Below, in pieces: positions 17,290 to 26,774 of a DNA stretch of 36,219 nt. A model generated the notes under the pieces. The model did not search any database. It was not told the DNA's origin and saw only the letters and a program-made list of their open reading frames with translations. Source of the stretch: Rugamonas sp. (GTDB lineage: Bacteria > Pseudomonadota > Gammaproteobacteria > Burkholderiales > Burkholderiaceae_D); the NCBI RefSeq assembly GCF_025354735.1, contig NZ_JANXMI010000037.1:1-36219 (forward strand), given 5' to 3'. A program made the translations under genes and the position numbers. Position 1 is the first letter of the stretch, and each line of letters starts with the position of its first letter.

Positions 17290-17706
17290 ATGCAGCAATT
17301 TGAAAAAACCATGGCGCGCATACTGCTGTTGAACGGCGGCCTGACCTTGCTGGTGGTGCTGGGCATCATCGGCCCGCCGCAGCAGATCAATGAGTTCGGC
17401 ATTCTGCTGGCGGCCGCGCTGCTGGGCATTTTGTCGGCCGTGCTGGCGCTGCGCGGCCGCGTGATCGGCTGGTGGGGCGCGCTGGTGTATTACGGCTTGC
17501 AGCTGTTTTCGTATTATCCGATGGAGGAGGGCGGCTTGCAGTTCGCCGTCAAGGCCGGCGTCAGCTACAGCCTCGATTTCCACCTGAGCCACGGCATCTT
17601 CCTCGTCAACCTGATCGCGCTGGCCTTCATCGCCACGACGGCGGTGATATTGCGGCGCCGTTTCAAGCAGGCCGGCGCCGCGCCGAATACGGCGGCCGGA
17701 AAATAA
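17290..17706 (+). CDS. Small integral membrane protein
   Basis: A 138-residue protein beginning MQQFEKTMARILLLNGGLTL with about four hydrophobic spans and a basic C-terminus (ILRRRFKQAG). Spans lie roughly at residues 10-28, 36-55, 58-75 and 100-122. No catalytic motif or known family is recognised. The ATG at 17290 is preferred over an upstream in-frame ATG at 17254 because it agrees with GGAATCGACG just upstream and leaves room for the promoter at 17209-17236. A strong hairpin follows the stop. Confidence 0.7.
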   Translation: MQQFEKTMARILLLNGGLTLLVVLGIIGPPQQINEFGILLAAALLGILSAVLALRGRVIGWWGALVYYGLQLFSYYPMEEGGLQFAVKAGVSYSLDFHLSHGIFLVNLIALAFIATTAVILRRRFKQAGAAPNTAAGK

Positions 17707-17708
17707 CA

Positions 17709-17738
17709 CGCCGTCCCCGCAAGATGCCGGGGACGGCG
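17709..17738. terminator. GC-rich hairpin between convergent genes
   Basis: CGCCGTCCCCG (17709-17719) pairs perfectly with CGGGGACGGCG (17728-17738) over an eight-base loop. It sits between the stop codons of the membrane protein and the CocE-like hydrolase, which converge. There is no U-tract on either strand, so a bidirectional terminator or RNA-stabilising stem is likely but not certain. Confidence 0.55.
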
Positions 17739-17766
17739 CGTCAACGCCAGCTACGAAGGGCGGCGC

Positions 17767-19761
17767 TTAGTTGCCGGCGCCCGGCATCACCTGCACCGCC
17801 ACGCCCGAATACATGGCCGGCGCATGGAACACGCGCTGGGTCGCCTTCTGGAAGTCCTCCGGCCTGGCGCTCGGGATGTCCATGAAGCGCTGCGGATTCA
17901 AGTCCACCAGCGGGAACCAGGAACTCTGCACCTGCACCATGATGCGGTGGCCGCGTCGGAAAGTGTGGTTGATGTCGCTCATGCTGTAGTCGACCGCTTC
18001 CACCTTGCCCGGCTCGAACGGCTCCGGGTGCTCGAAGCTGTGACGGAATTTGCCGCGCAGCGGATCGCCGCGCACCAGCTGCTGGTAGCCGGCCAGGTTC
18101 AGCGTCGGCGGCGGCACGTCCGCGCCTTTTTCCTCGTCGCCGACGGCCGATGGATAGTCGGGCGGATAAACGTCGATCAGCTTGACGACCCAGTCGGCGT
18201 CGGTGCCGGTGGTCGACACGAACAGCTTGGGCGAGACCGGGCCGGCCAGCGTCACGTCTTCCTCCAGCGGCTCGCTGCGGTAGGTCAGCACGTCGGGACG
18301 GCTGGAGGCGAAGCGCTGGTCGCCGACCATGTATTCCTTGGGCGCGCCGATCGCGGGGTAGGACGTGAACGGCACCGGCTTGGCCGGATCGGCCACATAT
18401 TCGTCGTACTGGGCGGCGCCGGCGGCCGGCTGCCGCCAGCCCAGCGTGCCGTTCGGGCCGAAGTACAGCGTGCGCGCCTTGGCCTGTTGTGGCGGCCACG
18501 CCGGGTAGGTGCGCCAGACGTTGCTGCCGGTGTCAAACGCGTACACGGCCGGCATGGCGGCGTCGGCCTTGCCCTTGAGGTTGTTCTCGAAGAAGGGGAA
18601 CAGTATCTTGCCGCGGAAATGCTCGCCGGTCTTGGCGTCGAACTTGACGTAGCCGAGGCTGGCGCCGTCGTTGCGGCCCCAGGCGCCGTGCGACCACGGT
18701 CCCATCACCAGGCCGTTGTAGATGCCGGGGTTGTTGCGCGCGATGCTGTGGTAGGTCTGGAACGGGCCGCTCAAGTCTTCGGCGTCGAACCAGCCGCCGA
18801 CGGTCAGCACGGCGGCGTGGATGTTTTTCAGGTGCGGCGCGATATTGCGTATTTGCCAGAACTGGTCGTAAGTGGAATGGACGATGGTCGGCATCAGCAG
18901 CGTGCGCTGCTCGGCCGTCAGGGTGGCCGTGATGTTGGCCAGCGTCTGGTGCGACAGGAAGAATTCGTAGCCGTCGCCGCTGCCGTAGTCGAAATTGTTC
19001 CCGGTCTTGGGCAGCGGCGTCGGATTTTTCTGCTCGGTGTAGGCGGCGTAGAAATCGAAGTTCGCCGCCAGCATGAAGGCGCCGCCGTGGTAGGAATCGT
19101 CGTTCATGTACAGGTCGGTGACCGGCGCTTCCGGCGACGCGGCCTTGATCGCCGGGTGCGAATCGATGATGCTGGCCGAGGTGTAGAAGCCGGGATAGGA
19201 GGTGCCGTAGATGCCGACCTTGCCGTTGTTGCCGGCCACGTGCTTGAGCAGCCAGTCGACGCTGTCGTGCATGTCCTCGCTCTCGTTGCCTTCGCCCTGG
19301 GCGCGCTGCGGGTTGACGTGCGGCGTCATCTCCTGCCACTTGCCTTCGGACATGAAGCGGCCGCGCACGTCCTGCTTGACGAAGATGTAGCCGGCCTGCT
19401 CGAACTCGGGCGAGGGGCCGATGGCGCTCGGGTAGAAATCCACGCCGTAGTGCAGCTCGCCGGCCGCGTTGACGCCGGCGCTGTAGGGCGTGCGCTGCAT
19501 CAGGAAGGGATAGGTTTTGCTGCCATCCTTGGGCACGTAGACCACGGTGAACAGGCGCACGCCGTCGCGCATCGGGATGCGGAATTCGTATTTGGTGTAG
19601 TGCTCGCGCAGATTGTAGGCGGACGGTTCGGCGGCGGGCGCGTTGGCGGCGGTTTCGGCGTGGGCGGTGTTGGCGGCGTGGGCCGTTTGGCCGGCGGCGC
19701 CCATCAGGCACAGCGACGCCGACAGCGCCAGCGCGGTCAGGCGGGTGTTGAACAAACTCAT
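17767..19761 (-). CDS. Secreted CocE/NonD-type serine hydrolase (X-Pro peptidase S15 fold)
   Basis: A 664-residue exported hydrolase related to alpha-amino acid ester hydrolases, glutaryl-7-ACA acylase and cocaine esterase. Residues 1 to about 29 (MSLFNTRLTALALSASL...) form a signal peptide. The nucleophile is Ser188 in GTSYPG, followed by Asp326 in GGWFDAEDLSG and His358 in GPWSHGAW, the expected order. A C-terminal jelly-roll region follows (TLAGPVSPKLFVSTTGTDAD). I prefer ATG 19761 because AAGGA lies just upstream; in-frame ATGs at 19773 and 19782 exist. It would hydrolyse an acyl, ester or peptide bond in the periplasm; the substrate is unknown. Confidence 0.9.
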   Translation of the reverse strand: MSLFNTRLTALALSASLCLMGAAGQTAHAANTAHAETAANAPAAEPSAYNLREHYTKYEFRIPMRDGVRLFTVVYVPKDGSKTYPFLMQRTPYSAGVNAAGELHYGVDFYPSAIGPSPEFEQAGYIFVKQDVRGRFMSEGKWQEMTPHVNPQRAQGEGNESEDMHDSVDWLLKHVAGNNGKVGIYGTSYPGFYTSASIIDSHPAIKAASPEAPVTDLYMNDDSYHGGAFMLAANFDFYAAYTEQKNPTPLPKTGNNFDYGSGDGYEFFLSHQTLANITATLTAEQRTLLMPTIVHSTYDQFWQIRNIAPHLKNIHAAVLTVGGWFDAEDLSGPFQTYHSIARNNPGIYNGLVMGPWSHGAWGRNDGASLGYVKFDAKTGEHFRGKILFPFFENNLKGKADAAMPAVYAFDTGSNVWRTYPAWPPQQAKARTLYFGPNGTLGWRQPAAGAAQYDEYVADPAKPVPFTSYPAIGAPKEYMVGDQRFASSRPDVLTYRSEPLEEDVTLAGPVSPKLFVSTTGTDADWVVKLIDVYPPDYPSAVGDEEKGADVPPPTLNLAGYQQLVRGDPLRGKFRHSFEHPEPFEPGKVEAVDYSMSDINHTFRRGHRIMVQVQSSWFPLVDLNPQRFMDIPSARPEDFQKATQRVFHAPAMYSGVAVQVMPGAGN

Positions 19762-19923
19762 GGATTCCTTCATCGTCGACAAGGGGCCGGGCCGCCGCTC
19801 CAGCGCGGCGGTCCCGGCGCATAGTGTAATCGGATACAGGAAGCGAACACAACGCGCAGCCGTGCTTATTTGTGTGCTTGTTACGGGCCTGCCCGCGTGC
19901 TTATCTGCGCGCTTACTTTGCCC

Positions 19924-21090
19924 TCACTGGCGCGCGCGGGTGCGCGCCTCGACGGCTTTCAGATGGTCGAGCTTGGCCGCGTACAGGTCGTGGTCGCTGC
20001 GCGCCGTGCTGTTTTCCAGCGCCAGTTTCATATGCTTGTCGGCGTCGTCGAGGTCGCCCGTCATATAGGACGCGGCCGCCATCCAGAAGTGGAACTCGTG
20101 ATAGTAGGGATCGCGCGCCAGCTCGCGCGCGAACAGGCTGCGGGCGCGCGCGTAGTCGTGCTGGGCCATCGCCGCGCGGCCCAGGTTGAAGAAGTAGAAC
20201 GGTGGATGGGGCTCCAGCCGGGCCAGTTCGTCGATCAGCACCTGCGCTTCGAGCGGACGGTTCATGTCGCGCAGCGCCTGCGCCAGGTTGAACATCACCA
20301 CCGTGTTGCCCGGCACTTGCTGGTGGGCGTAGCGCAGCACGCGCTCGGCGGCGGCGACGTCGCCGTGGTGCTGGTAGATCACGCCGAGCGTGTTGTAGGC
20401 GTTCATGAAGCCGCTGTCGTAGGCGATGGCCTTGCGGGCGTACCAGTAGGCGTCGTCGATCTTGCCGTTCACCATGGACTCGGCCGCGCGGTTGTTCAGA
20501 TACATGGCGACGATGGTGTTTTCCTCGATCGGCAGCGCGCGCTGGTGGCGCATGTCTTCCGGCGGCAGGAAGTCTATCGTCATGAATTCGGTGGCGTCAT
20601 AGGCGGCGAGGTGGGCCTTGGGCTTGCCCAGCGTCAGATTGACGTGGCCGCTCGAAAAATACAGATTGCCGCTGCGGCTCCAGCTGTCGTCCACCACCAC
20701 GCTCTGGAAATGCACGCTGAGGTTGAGCTCGCGCGCCAGCGCCGCCGTCATGATGACCAGCGACAGGCAGTTGCCGGCGCGGGCGTCGAAGGCCTGGGCG
20801 GCGTTGCGCGTCATGGTCGACTCGTATTCGAGCTGGAGCTGGCCCTTGCTGTAGAGCGCGTCGAACAGCGCTTGCTGTAGCGCCTTGTCCTGCTGCTTGT
20901 GCAGCACTTGCTGCGCGTACTGCTTCATTTCCGGCGTCAGCGTGAAAATGTCGGCGGCGCTGATGGGTGCCGACGGCGGGCCGAAGCGCTGGTCCTGGAA
21001 CAGCGCGGGGTCGGCCGGCGGCAGCACGCGTTCGCTGGCGCAACCGGCCAGGGTCAACAGGGCGAAAAATGCGATGGCCCAGGATTTCAT
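19924..21090 (-). CDS. TPR lipoprotein with transglutaminase-like domain
   Basis: A 388-residue lipoprotein: residues 1-17 (MKSWAIAFFALLTLAGC) form a type II signal with lipidated Cys17. Residues about 80-190 resemble a transglutaminase/cysteine-protease-like domain with Cys108 in AGNCLSL and His149 in SSGHVNL. Residues about 210-370 are TPR repeats (AYWYARKAIAYDSGFMNAYN, VMFNLAQALRDMNRPLEAQV). The ATG at 21090 is preceded by AAGGAG, eight bases away. It probably sits in the inner leaflet of the outer membrane, where TPRs bind a partner; the enzymatic activity is unproven. Confidence 0.85.
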   Translation of the reverse strand: MKSWAIAFFALLTLAGCASERVLPPADPALFQDQRFGPPSAPISAADIFTLTPEMKQYAQQVLHKQQDKALQQALFDALYSKGQLQLEYESTMTRNAAQAFDARAGNCLSLVIMTAALARELNLSVHFQSVVVDDSWSRSGNLYFSSGHVNLTLGKPKAHLAAYDATEFMTIDFLPPEDMRHQRALPIEENTIVAMYLNNRAAESMVNGKIDDAYWYARKAIAYDSGFMNAYNTLGVIYQHHGDVAAAERVLRYAHQQVPGNTVVMFNLAQALRDMNRPLEAQVLIDELARLEPHPPFYFFNLGRAAMAQHDYARARSLFARELARDPYYHEFHFWMAAASYMTGDLDDADKHMKLALENSTARSDHDLYAAKLDHLKAVEARTRARQ

Positions 21091-21105
21091 GATGCGTCTC
21101 CTTAA

Positions 21106-21144
21106 CGGTACCCGCTTACGGCACCCGCTTACGGCGCCCGTTGC
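21106..21144. repeat. Three 13-bp tandem repeats
   Basis: CGGTACCCGCTTA, CGGCACCCGCTTA and CGGCGCCCGTTGC follow each other head to tail just upstream of the lipoprotein gene, beginning 16 bases before its start codon on the minus strand. They could be regulator sites or slippage products. Confidence 0.6.
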
Positions 21145-21283
21145 CGGCTGGCCGTCGCTGCGGAGAAGCTGTGCCTGCGCCGCGTCAGGCAGCGGTGTCT
21201 GATGGCAGCCGCATAATGAAAGTATCCTCGGCAAAACAGCGGCTGTCAAACGGCAAATAAGCGGCGGGCCGTGGAATGGCTGG

Positions 21284-21345
21284 CGACCGCGGTTTAGCCG
21301 CCGCCGCGACCGCGGTCTAGCCGCCGCCGCAACAGCGGTTTGGCC
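21284..21345. repeat. 23-bp tandem repeat, about 2.7 copies
   Basis: Two nearly identical 23-base units (21284-21306 and 21307-21329, one mismatch) beginning CGACCGCGG and ending GCCGCCGCCG, plus a partial third (21330-21345). They lie immediately after the stop codon of the DUF2863 gene. Confidence 0.7.
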
Positions 21346-21349
21346 CGCC

Positions 21350-22555
21350 TTATTGCGCCAGCGCCCGCACTTCCAGCGGCTGGCCCTTGGCGTCGAAGCG
21401 CAGCGCCACCGACAGCCGTTCGACGCCGATGGTCGACAGCGCGTCGCGCACGTCGGCCACTTCCAGCTCGAGGTCGGCGGCCAGGTCGAGCGCCTTGTCG
21501 CACGAGGCCAGCGGCGCGGCATGGCCGTCGGCGTACAGTTGCACGCGCAGCACGATGTCGCCGCCGGTGTCGGCCGGACCGACGATGGCCGACAAGGCCT
21601 GCGCCTGGCCGCCGTGCGCCTGCGCGGCCTGGGTCAGTTCGGCCATCATTTGCAGTGTGGCGTATTCAGCCATGCCCTGTTCCTTGGCGCCGTAGAACAG
21701 GTCCTGGTACAGGAAATTCAATTCCAGCGCGCGCTGTTGGCCGAGGCAGCGCGCCAGCAGCGGCGCGGCCTGCACGGTCCACGCTTGATAACGTTCCATG
21801 CGCTCGGCGAAATAGGCGTCGGCGGCGGCCTCGTCGTCTGGCACGTGATAAAAGGGATCGTCCTCGCGCTTGAGGGCGAAGCCGAGCAGGAAGCGCAGTT
21901 CGACGGCGGCGTCGCCGGCGGCGAAGGCGGTCTCGGACCAGCCGCTGAAGCTGCCCTCGAGCGCCGGCGTCGGCAGCAGTTTTTTATCGGTCATCGACGC
22001 CGCCGCCTCGCGCACCATGGCGTGCAGGTGGCCGTAGGCGATGCTGTCGATTTCCTTCAGGTCGTAGGCGTGGCGGATCAGCACCACCTTGGCCTTGGCG
22101 CTTTCCAGTTGCGCCGTCTGCAGGCTGGCGACCAGCGCCTCGAACGCGTCCTGGTCCTGGAAGTCGTCGTCGGCGCGCAGGCCGCCGTCGCTGTGCACGA
22201 ACAGCGGTATGGCGAAGGCGTTGACTTCCAGCACAGGCGCGTTGTCGCGCCGCAGCAGCACCGTCGCCGCCGCCTCTTCGACGGCCGCGCGCAGGAACTG
22301 GTAGGCGCCGACATCCTCGAACTTGGCTTGCTCGATGGCGCCGTACAGCACCTCGTCCTTTTGCTGGTTGAGCAGCTTGCGCACCAGTTTGTGGAATTCG
22401 GCGTCCTTGGCGCGCAGCTCGTCGCTCAGCTCGGCGCTGTCTTCCTGTTCCGCCAGGTCCAGCGCCAGCGCGCACAGCGCCAGCGTGGTCTGGTCGTCTT
22501 TTTGTTCCGGAGAGTCGGCCGATTTGCGTGGCACAGGGCGTTTATTTTTTGGCAT
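21350..22555 (-). CDS. DUF2863 family protein
   Basis: A 401-residue cytoplasmic protein starting with a basic tail (MPKNKRPVPRKSADSPEQKD) then a mixed alpha/beta, acidic chain. The pattern, including LFVHSDGG, LIRHAYDLKEID and the C-terminal alternating segment ending VRALAQ, is that of the DUF2863 family found mainly in Burkholderiales; its function is unknown. It lies 57 bases downstream of the HDOD gene on the same strand and may be co-transcribed with it. Confidence 0.75.
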   Translation of the reverse strand: MPKNKRPVPRKSADSPEQKDDQTTLALCALALDLAEQEDSAELSDELRAKDAEFHKLVRKLLNQQKDEVLYGAIEQAKFEDVGAYQFLRAAVEEAAATVLLRRDNAPVLEVNAFAIPLFVHSDGGLRADDDFQDQDAFEALVASLQTAQLESAKAKVVLIRHAYDLKEIDSIAYGHLHAMVREAAASMTDKKLLPTPALEGSFSGWSETAFAAGDAAVELRFLLGFALKREDDPFYHVPDDEAAADAYFAERMERYQAWTVQAAPLLARCLGQQRALELNFLYQDLFYGAKEQGMAEYATLQMMAELTQAAQAHGGQAQALSAIVGPADTGGDIVLRVQLYADGHAAPLASCDKALDLAADLELEVADVRDALSTIGVERLSVALRFDAKGQPLEVRALAQ

Positions 22556-22612
22556 GGTTTTTTCTATGGTCGGCCGACGGCCACGCGCCCTTGGGCGCCG
22601 CGGCCGCCGCCA

Positions 22613-23479
22613 TCAATGTTCGAGGTGGAAGGTTTCGTGCAGTTCGTCGAGCAGGTCGGCGGTTTCGTCGGGCGACAGGCCCAGGTGGCGGCAAGCCCGT
22701 TCACCGCCTTTTTCCCACTCCAGCGAAACGTGGTTGCCATGGTAGCGCTGTATGCCTTTTTCGGCCAGCACCGATAGCGCTACCAGCGAGCGCACGGCGT
22801 CGTCGGTGGCGTCGTCGTCGAGCACGCGGTAGTCGTGGTGGTGCAGAATCGCCCACGACACGTCCGGCGACAAGCCCCAGTTGCGCGCCAGCAGGCAGCC
22901 GATGGCGGCGTGGTTGGTGCTGTGGCGGGCGTCCTCGACGGCGGTGAAGACGGCGTCGGCGTCGTTGCTGGCGTCGGCGAAGGTGGCGGCGTAGTCGGGG
23001 AAGCGGGTCATCAGCAGCGGCACGCCGATGTCGCAGAACAGGCCGAAGGTGTGGGCGATGTCGGGCGGGGCGATGCGCAGCTTGTGCGAGGTGAACACCA
23101 GCGCCTGGGCGCGCCGGGCCGACATGTCCCAGAACGCGCTCAAGTCGTTTTCATTGCCTTCGATGGCGGCCCGCGCGAGCAGGCCCGTCAACAACGCCGC
23201 GCACTGGTTGATGCCGAGGAAGTTGATGGCCTGCTCGACCGACTTGGCCTTGCGCGCGGCGCCGAAATAGGGCGAGTTGGCCAGCTTGAGCAGCGCGCCC
23301 GACATGCCGACGTCGTTGCCGATGATGCGGGCGATGCGGCGCGGCGACGGATCGGTCAGCGCCAGCTCACGTTGCAGGTCGACCAGCAGGCTGGGGCGCG
23401 GCGGGATGCGGATCGAACGCATCAGCGCGTCTTCCACCGCGTTGTCAACTGGCTGGGCTGGGGCTGCTACTGTCGTCAT
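22613..23479 (-). CDS. HDOD domain protein
   Basis: A 288-residue cytoplasmic protein whose residues about 20-215 form an HDOD domain, a relative of HD phosphohydrolases lacking most catalytic residues. Diagnostic segments are IRIPPRPSLLVDLQREL, ARIIGNDVGMSGALLKLANS and AINFLGINQCAALL. HDOD proteins act in signalling, motility or stress responses, generally without known enzymatic activity. The ATG at 23479 has GAAG upstream. DUF2863 follows on the same strand. Confidence 0.9.
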   Translation of the reverse strand: MTTVAAPAQPVDNAVEDALMRSIRIPPRPSLLVDLQRELALTDPSPRRIARIIGNDVGMSGALLKLANSPYFGAARKAKSVEQAINFLGINQCAALLTGLLARAAIEGNENDLSAFWDMSARRAQALVFTSHKLRIAPPDIAHTFGLFCDIGVPLLMTRFPDYAATFADASNDADAVFTAVEDARHSTNHAAIGCLLARNWGLSPDVSWAILHHHDYRVLDDDATDDAVRSLVALSVLAEKGIQRYHGNHVSLEWEKGGERACRHLGLSPDETADLLDELHETFHLEH

Positions 23480-23734
23480 GTCGGATCTTCAGGGAGGGGC
23501 GGAAATGGCGCGCGGCGGCGGCCGCCGTCGGTATTGCGCATGCGCTCGATTATCGCCGCTTCCGGCATTTCCCTGCGAAAATTTAACGGGAAATTGTGCG
23601 CTTGCAGCAATATTTTGTCGCTAATTTTCCGCGGCGGCCGCGATTCGATAATCAATTGTTACCGTTATCGGGCAAGCTTGCCAGGAAGGCAGGATCGTGG
23701 GCCGGTCTTGCGGATATTGATTACAATCGGCGTC

Positions 23735-24316
23735 ATGAGCCTTGATTTGAGCACCACTTTTGCCGCCATCGATTTTTCCGCGCCGTCGGACGAGGTGGCG
23801 CGCCGGCTGATCGGCGTCACCGTGCTGGTCGGCGGCGTCGGCGGGCGCATCGTCGAGACCGAAGCCTACGACGCCAGCGATGCCGCCTCCCACAGTTTCA
23901 AGGGGCCGACGCCGCGCAACTTCGCCATGTTCGGGCCGCCGGGGCGCAGTTATGTGTACCGGTCCTACGGCATGCACTGGTGCTTGAATTTTGTGTGCCG
24001 CGAGCCCGATCATGGCGCCGGCGTGTTGATACGCGCCATCGAGCCGACTGCCGGCATCGAACTGATGCGCGAGCGGCGCGGATTGGATGCGCTCAAGCTG
24101 CTGTGTTCGGGGCCGGGGCGGCTGTGCCAGGCGCTCGGGGTCAGCGCGGCGCTGAACAACTGGCCGTTGGATCGGGCGCCGTTCGAGTTGATCGCGCGGG
24201 AGGAGGAGGTGGAAGTGGTCAGCGGCGCGCGCATCGGTATTTCGAAGGCGGTGGCGATGCCGTGGCGCTTTGGATGGGCGGGGTCGGCGTTTTTGAGCAA
24301 GCCGTTTCGCGGGTGA
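23735..24316 (+). CDS. DNA-3-methyladenine glycosylase (AAG/MPG family)
   Basis: A 193-residue base-excision repair enzyme that removes 3-methyladenine and other alkylated or deaminated purines. Family motifs are VARRLIGVTVLV, IVETEAYDASDAASHSF, RSYVYRSYGMHWCLNFV (with the intercalating tyrosine region) and GPGRLCQALG. The length fits bacterial members. The ATG at 23735 matches the start of homology; no clear Shine-Dalgarno sequence is visible. The 255-base gap upstream (23480-23734) separates it from the divergent HDOD gene; TACAAT at 23722-23727 could be a -10 box. Confidence 0.93.
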   Translation: MSLDLSTTFAAIDFSAPSDEVARRLIGVTVLVGGVGGRIVETEAYDASDAASHSFKGPTPRNFAMFGPPGRSYVYRSYGMHWCLNFVCREPDHGAGVLIRAIEPTAGIELMRERRGLDALKLLCSGPGRLCQALGVSAALNNWPLDRAPFELIAREEEVEVVSGARIGISKAVAMPWRFGWAGSAFLSKPFRG

Positions 24317-24356
24317 CGGCGGCGGAACTGGGGGCCAAGCCCACTTCCGCCTCACC

Positions 24357-26039
24357 TCAGCCCCAGCGCGAGCGGGGCGTGCGCTCCGGCGGCAGCGCGG
24401 GGCGCATCGCGCTGGTGGCGGCGCGGCGCTCGGCGGCGCTGCCGGCGGCATCGGCGCCGTCCTTGCGCGGCGGCGCCGTCCGCGCCGCCGGCGTTTCGTC
24501 GATCTTGAACACCGACACCGCCCGCGACAGCTTGACCGTCTGGTCCTGCAAGCTTTCGGCGGCCGCCGCCGCCTGCTCGACCAGCGCCGCGTTCTGCTGC
24601 GTGACGTCGTCCATCTGGCCGACCGCCTGGTTGACTTCGGCGATGCCCTGGGCCTGCTCGGCGCTGGCCACGCTGATGCGGCCGATGACGTCGTTCACTT
24701 GCCGCACCGAGGCGACGATGTCGCCCATGCTGCTGCCGGCCTGGTGCACCGAGGCGCTGCCGCTGTCGATGGTGGCGACCGAGGCCGCGATCAGGGTCTT
24801 GATTTCGCGCGCGGCGGCGGCCGAGCGCTGCGCCAGCGTGCGCACCTCGGCGGCGACGACGGCGAAGCCGCGGCCCTGCTCGCCGGCGCGGGCCGCTTCG
24901 ACGGCCGCGTTCAGCGCCAGGATGTTGGTCTGGAAGGAGATGCCATCGATGACGCCGATGATGTCGACGATCTTGCGCGAGCTGGCGCGGATGGTGTCCA
25001 TGGTTAGCACCGCCTGGTCGACGGCGGCGCCGCCGCGCACCGCCAGCGCCGACGCGCTGGCCGCCAGCTCGCAAGCCTGGCGCGCGTTGGCGGCGTTGTC
25101 CTTGACGGCCAGGGTCAGGTTTTCCATCGCGCTGGCGGTCTGTTCGAGCGAGCCGGCCTGCATCTCGGTGCGGGTCGACAGGTCCAGGTTGCCGCTGGCG
25201 ATTTCGTGCGAGGCGACGTCGATCGAGCGCACCGACGCCAGGATGGTGCGCAGCGTCTGGTTCAAATTGGCGATGGTCTGGTCCAGCACGCGCGACGTCT
25301 CGGCGATTTCGTCGCGGCCCTCGTTGCGGCGCCCGTGCGTCAGGCGGCCTGCCGCCAGCCCGACGACGGCGTCGGCGATGGCGCGGATGTCGCGCAACAT
25401 GGCCGTCCGCACCAGCATCGTCACCGCCAGCGACAGCGCGATCGACAGCAGCAGCAGCGCCGCCATCGTCAGGCCCCGGGTGTGGAATTCGGCCACGGCG
25501 CCGGCGTGGGCCTGCTCGCTGAGGCGCTTTTCCAGGGCCGCCAGCTGGGCCAGCTGTTCGTTGAGGACGACGAACTGTTTTTCCGCCTTGGCCATGGAAT
25601 TGGTGGCGATGGACTGGTCCATCTGCGCCAGGTCGATGGTGTCGAGCACCGCCTTGCGGTAGGCCGCCAGCGACTGCATCGAGGCCTCGACGATGCGCCG
25701 TTCGGCCGGGTCGGACACCGCCGCCAGCGCCGTCAGGGCCGCTTCGATGGCGCCGTGGCGGGCCTTGATCTGGCCGATCAGCGCGTCCAGCCTGGCCTGC
25801 GCGAAGCTGCCGTTGACCCAGGCCAGCAGCTGGTAGATATTGGCGTGGGCGTACTTGGTGTCGCCGGCCACGTCGGCCGCCGCCTTCAGGCGCGCGGCGC
25901 GCACCTGCACCAGGTTTTCCAGCGACGCGTTCTGGCGCACCATGCCGTAATAGGCGCTGGCCGAGGTGACGACCAGCAAGATCAGCACCAGTCCCGGCGC
26001 CAGCAACAGTTTAGGACCGATACGCAATTTCTTCAGCAT
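24357..26039 (-). CDS. Methyl-accepting chemotaxis protein
   Basis: A 560-residue chemoreceptor. A first membrane span lies at about residues 8-28 ([20 protein letters not shown]), followed by a helical periplasmic four-helix-bundle sensor domain to about residue 180, a second span near [20 protein letters not shown], a HAMP domain, and the cytoplasmic signalling hairpin with the conserved tip [20 protein letters not shown]. The start at 26039 has GGAG seven bases upstream. No CheR/CheB pentapeptide is visible at the C-terminus. It follows a Cache-domain protein gene by 34 bases on the same strand, so the two are probably co-transcribed. Confidence 0.95.
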   Translation of the reverse strand: MLKKLRIGPKLLLAPGLVLILLVVTSASAYYGMVRQNASLENLVQVRAARLKAAADVAGDTKYAHANIYQLLAWVNGSFAQARLDALIGQIKARHGAIEAALTALAAVSDPAERRIVEASMQSLAAYRKAVLDTIDLAQMDQSIATNSMAKAEKQFVVLNEQLAQLAALEKRLSEQAHAGAVAEFHTRGLTMAALLLLSIALSLAVTMLVRTAMLRDIRAIADAVVGLAAGRLTHGRRNEGRDEIAETSRVLDQTIANLNQTLRTILASVRSIDVASHEIASGNLDLSTRTEMQAGSLEQTASAMENLTLAVKDNAANARQACELAASASALAVRGGAAVDQAVLTMDTIRASSRKIVDIIGVIDGISFQTNILALNAAVEAARAGEQGRGFAVVAAEVRTLAQRSAAAAREIKTLIAASVATIDSGSASVHQAGSSMGDIVASVRQVNDVIGRISVASAEQAQGIAEVNQAVGQMDDVTQQNAALVEQAAAAAESLQDQTVKLSRAVSVFKIDETPAARTAPPRKDGADAAGSAAERRAATSAMRPALPPERTPRSRWG

Positions 26040-26073
26040 GGTGGAACTCCGTCGACGAAGGGGCGGTAGGCGC

Positions 26074-26523
26074 TTATTTTTTATAGATGCCCGCTTCAAG
26101 CACGACGTCGCCGACGCGCAGGATGTAGGTGGTCTTCGGCTCGATCTTGCCGGTGTTTGGATTCTTGTACTGATAATCGACCCAGCCCTTGCCCTGCTTC
26201 TGCGCCAGCTCGATGATTTCGCGCCGGTAGCGCTTGCCCGACGCGTCCGGCACGTCCGTCAAATCCTTGCCGACGATGGAGGGGTTGAACGGATGGGCCA
26301 GCACGATGCCGCTGTGCAGGTCGCGCATGTCGACGTAGAGCGCGCCCTGGACGAAATCGGGGTCCTTGGCGGCCAGGCGCTTCATCATCTCGTCCTTGCC
26401 GTGGGCCTTGATGAAGGCGGCGCCGCGCTCGGCCATGGCGATGGCGTCTTTTTCGTTCGGTTCGGTGGCGGCGCCGGCGGCGATGGCGAGCGTGCAGCAC
26501 AGCAGGGTGGCTAGGCGTTTCAT
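26074..26523 (-). CDS. Secreted single-Cache-domain protein
   Basis: A 149-residue protein with an N-terminal signal peptide ([20 protein letters not shown]) and one Cache domain of the sCache_2 kind: [20 protein letters not shown] and [20 protein letters not shown] are typical ligand-binding-fold segments. There is no second span or output domain, so it would be a free periplasmic sensor module. GAGGAT precedes the start codon. Being 34 bases upstream of a chemoreceptor gene, it may deliver a ligand signal to that receptor; this is inference. Confidence 0.85.
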   Translation of the reverse strand: MKRLATLLCCTLAIAAGAATEPNEKDAIAMAERGAAFIKAHGKDEMMKRLAAKDPDFVQGALYVDMRDLHSGIVLAHPFNPSIVGKDLTDVPDASGKRYRREIIELAQKQGKGWVDYQYKNPNTGKIEPKTTYILRVGDVVLEAGIYKK

Positions 26524-26774
26524 GGTGGCTATCCTCGGTTGTCTGACTGGACGGAAATTGTTTCCCGTGCGCATGAGGTAATTTACGCCGACGCCGCCGG
26601 TCGGAATTGCGATAGCGCAAGTGCGCGGCAGCGCGGCGGCCGCCGGCCGGTGTTGCATCAAGTACTTATTCCCAAACGAAACATTTCCTTGTGGAAGTTG
26701 ATATACGGCAACCCAGAGAGCGCGGCAGGTTCTAGCATGAAAGTCCTGCCACACACTGACCCCGGGAGTTCGCC

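Noticed and set aside
14827..17709. A 960-codon open frame antisense to the TPR/ATP-grasp gene and its downstream neighbour
   Set aside because: It is Arg/His/Gln-rich, as expected of antisense frames in GC-rich DNA, and has no domain pattern. The plus-strand frames carry clear TPR and ATP-grasp motifs.
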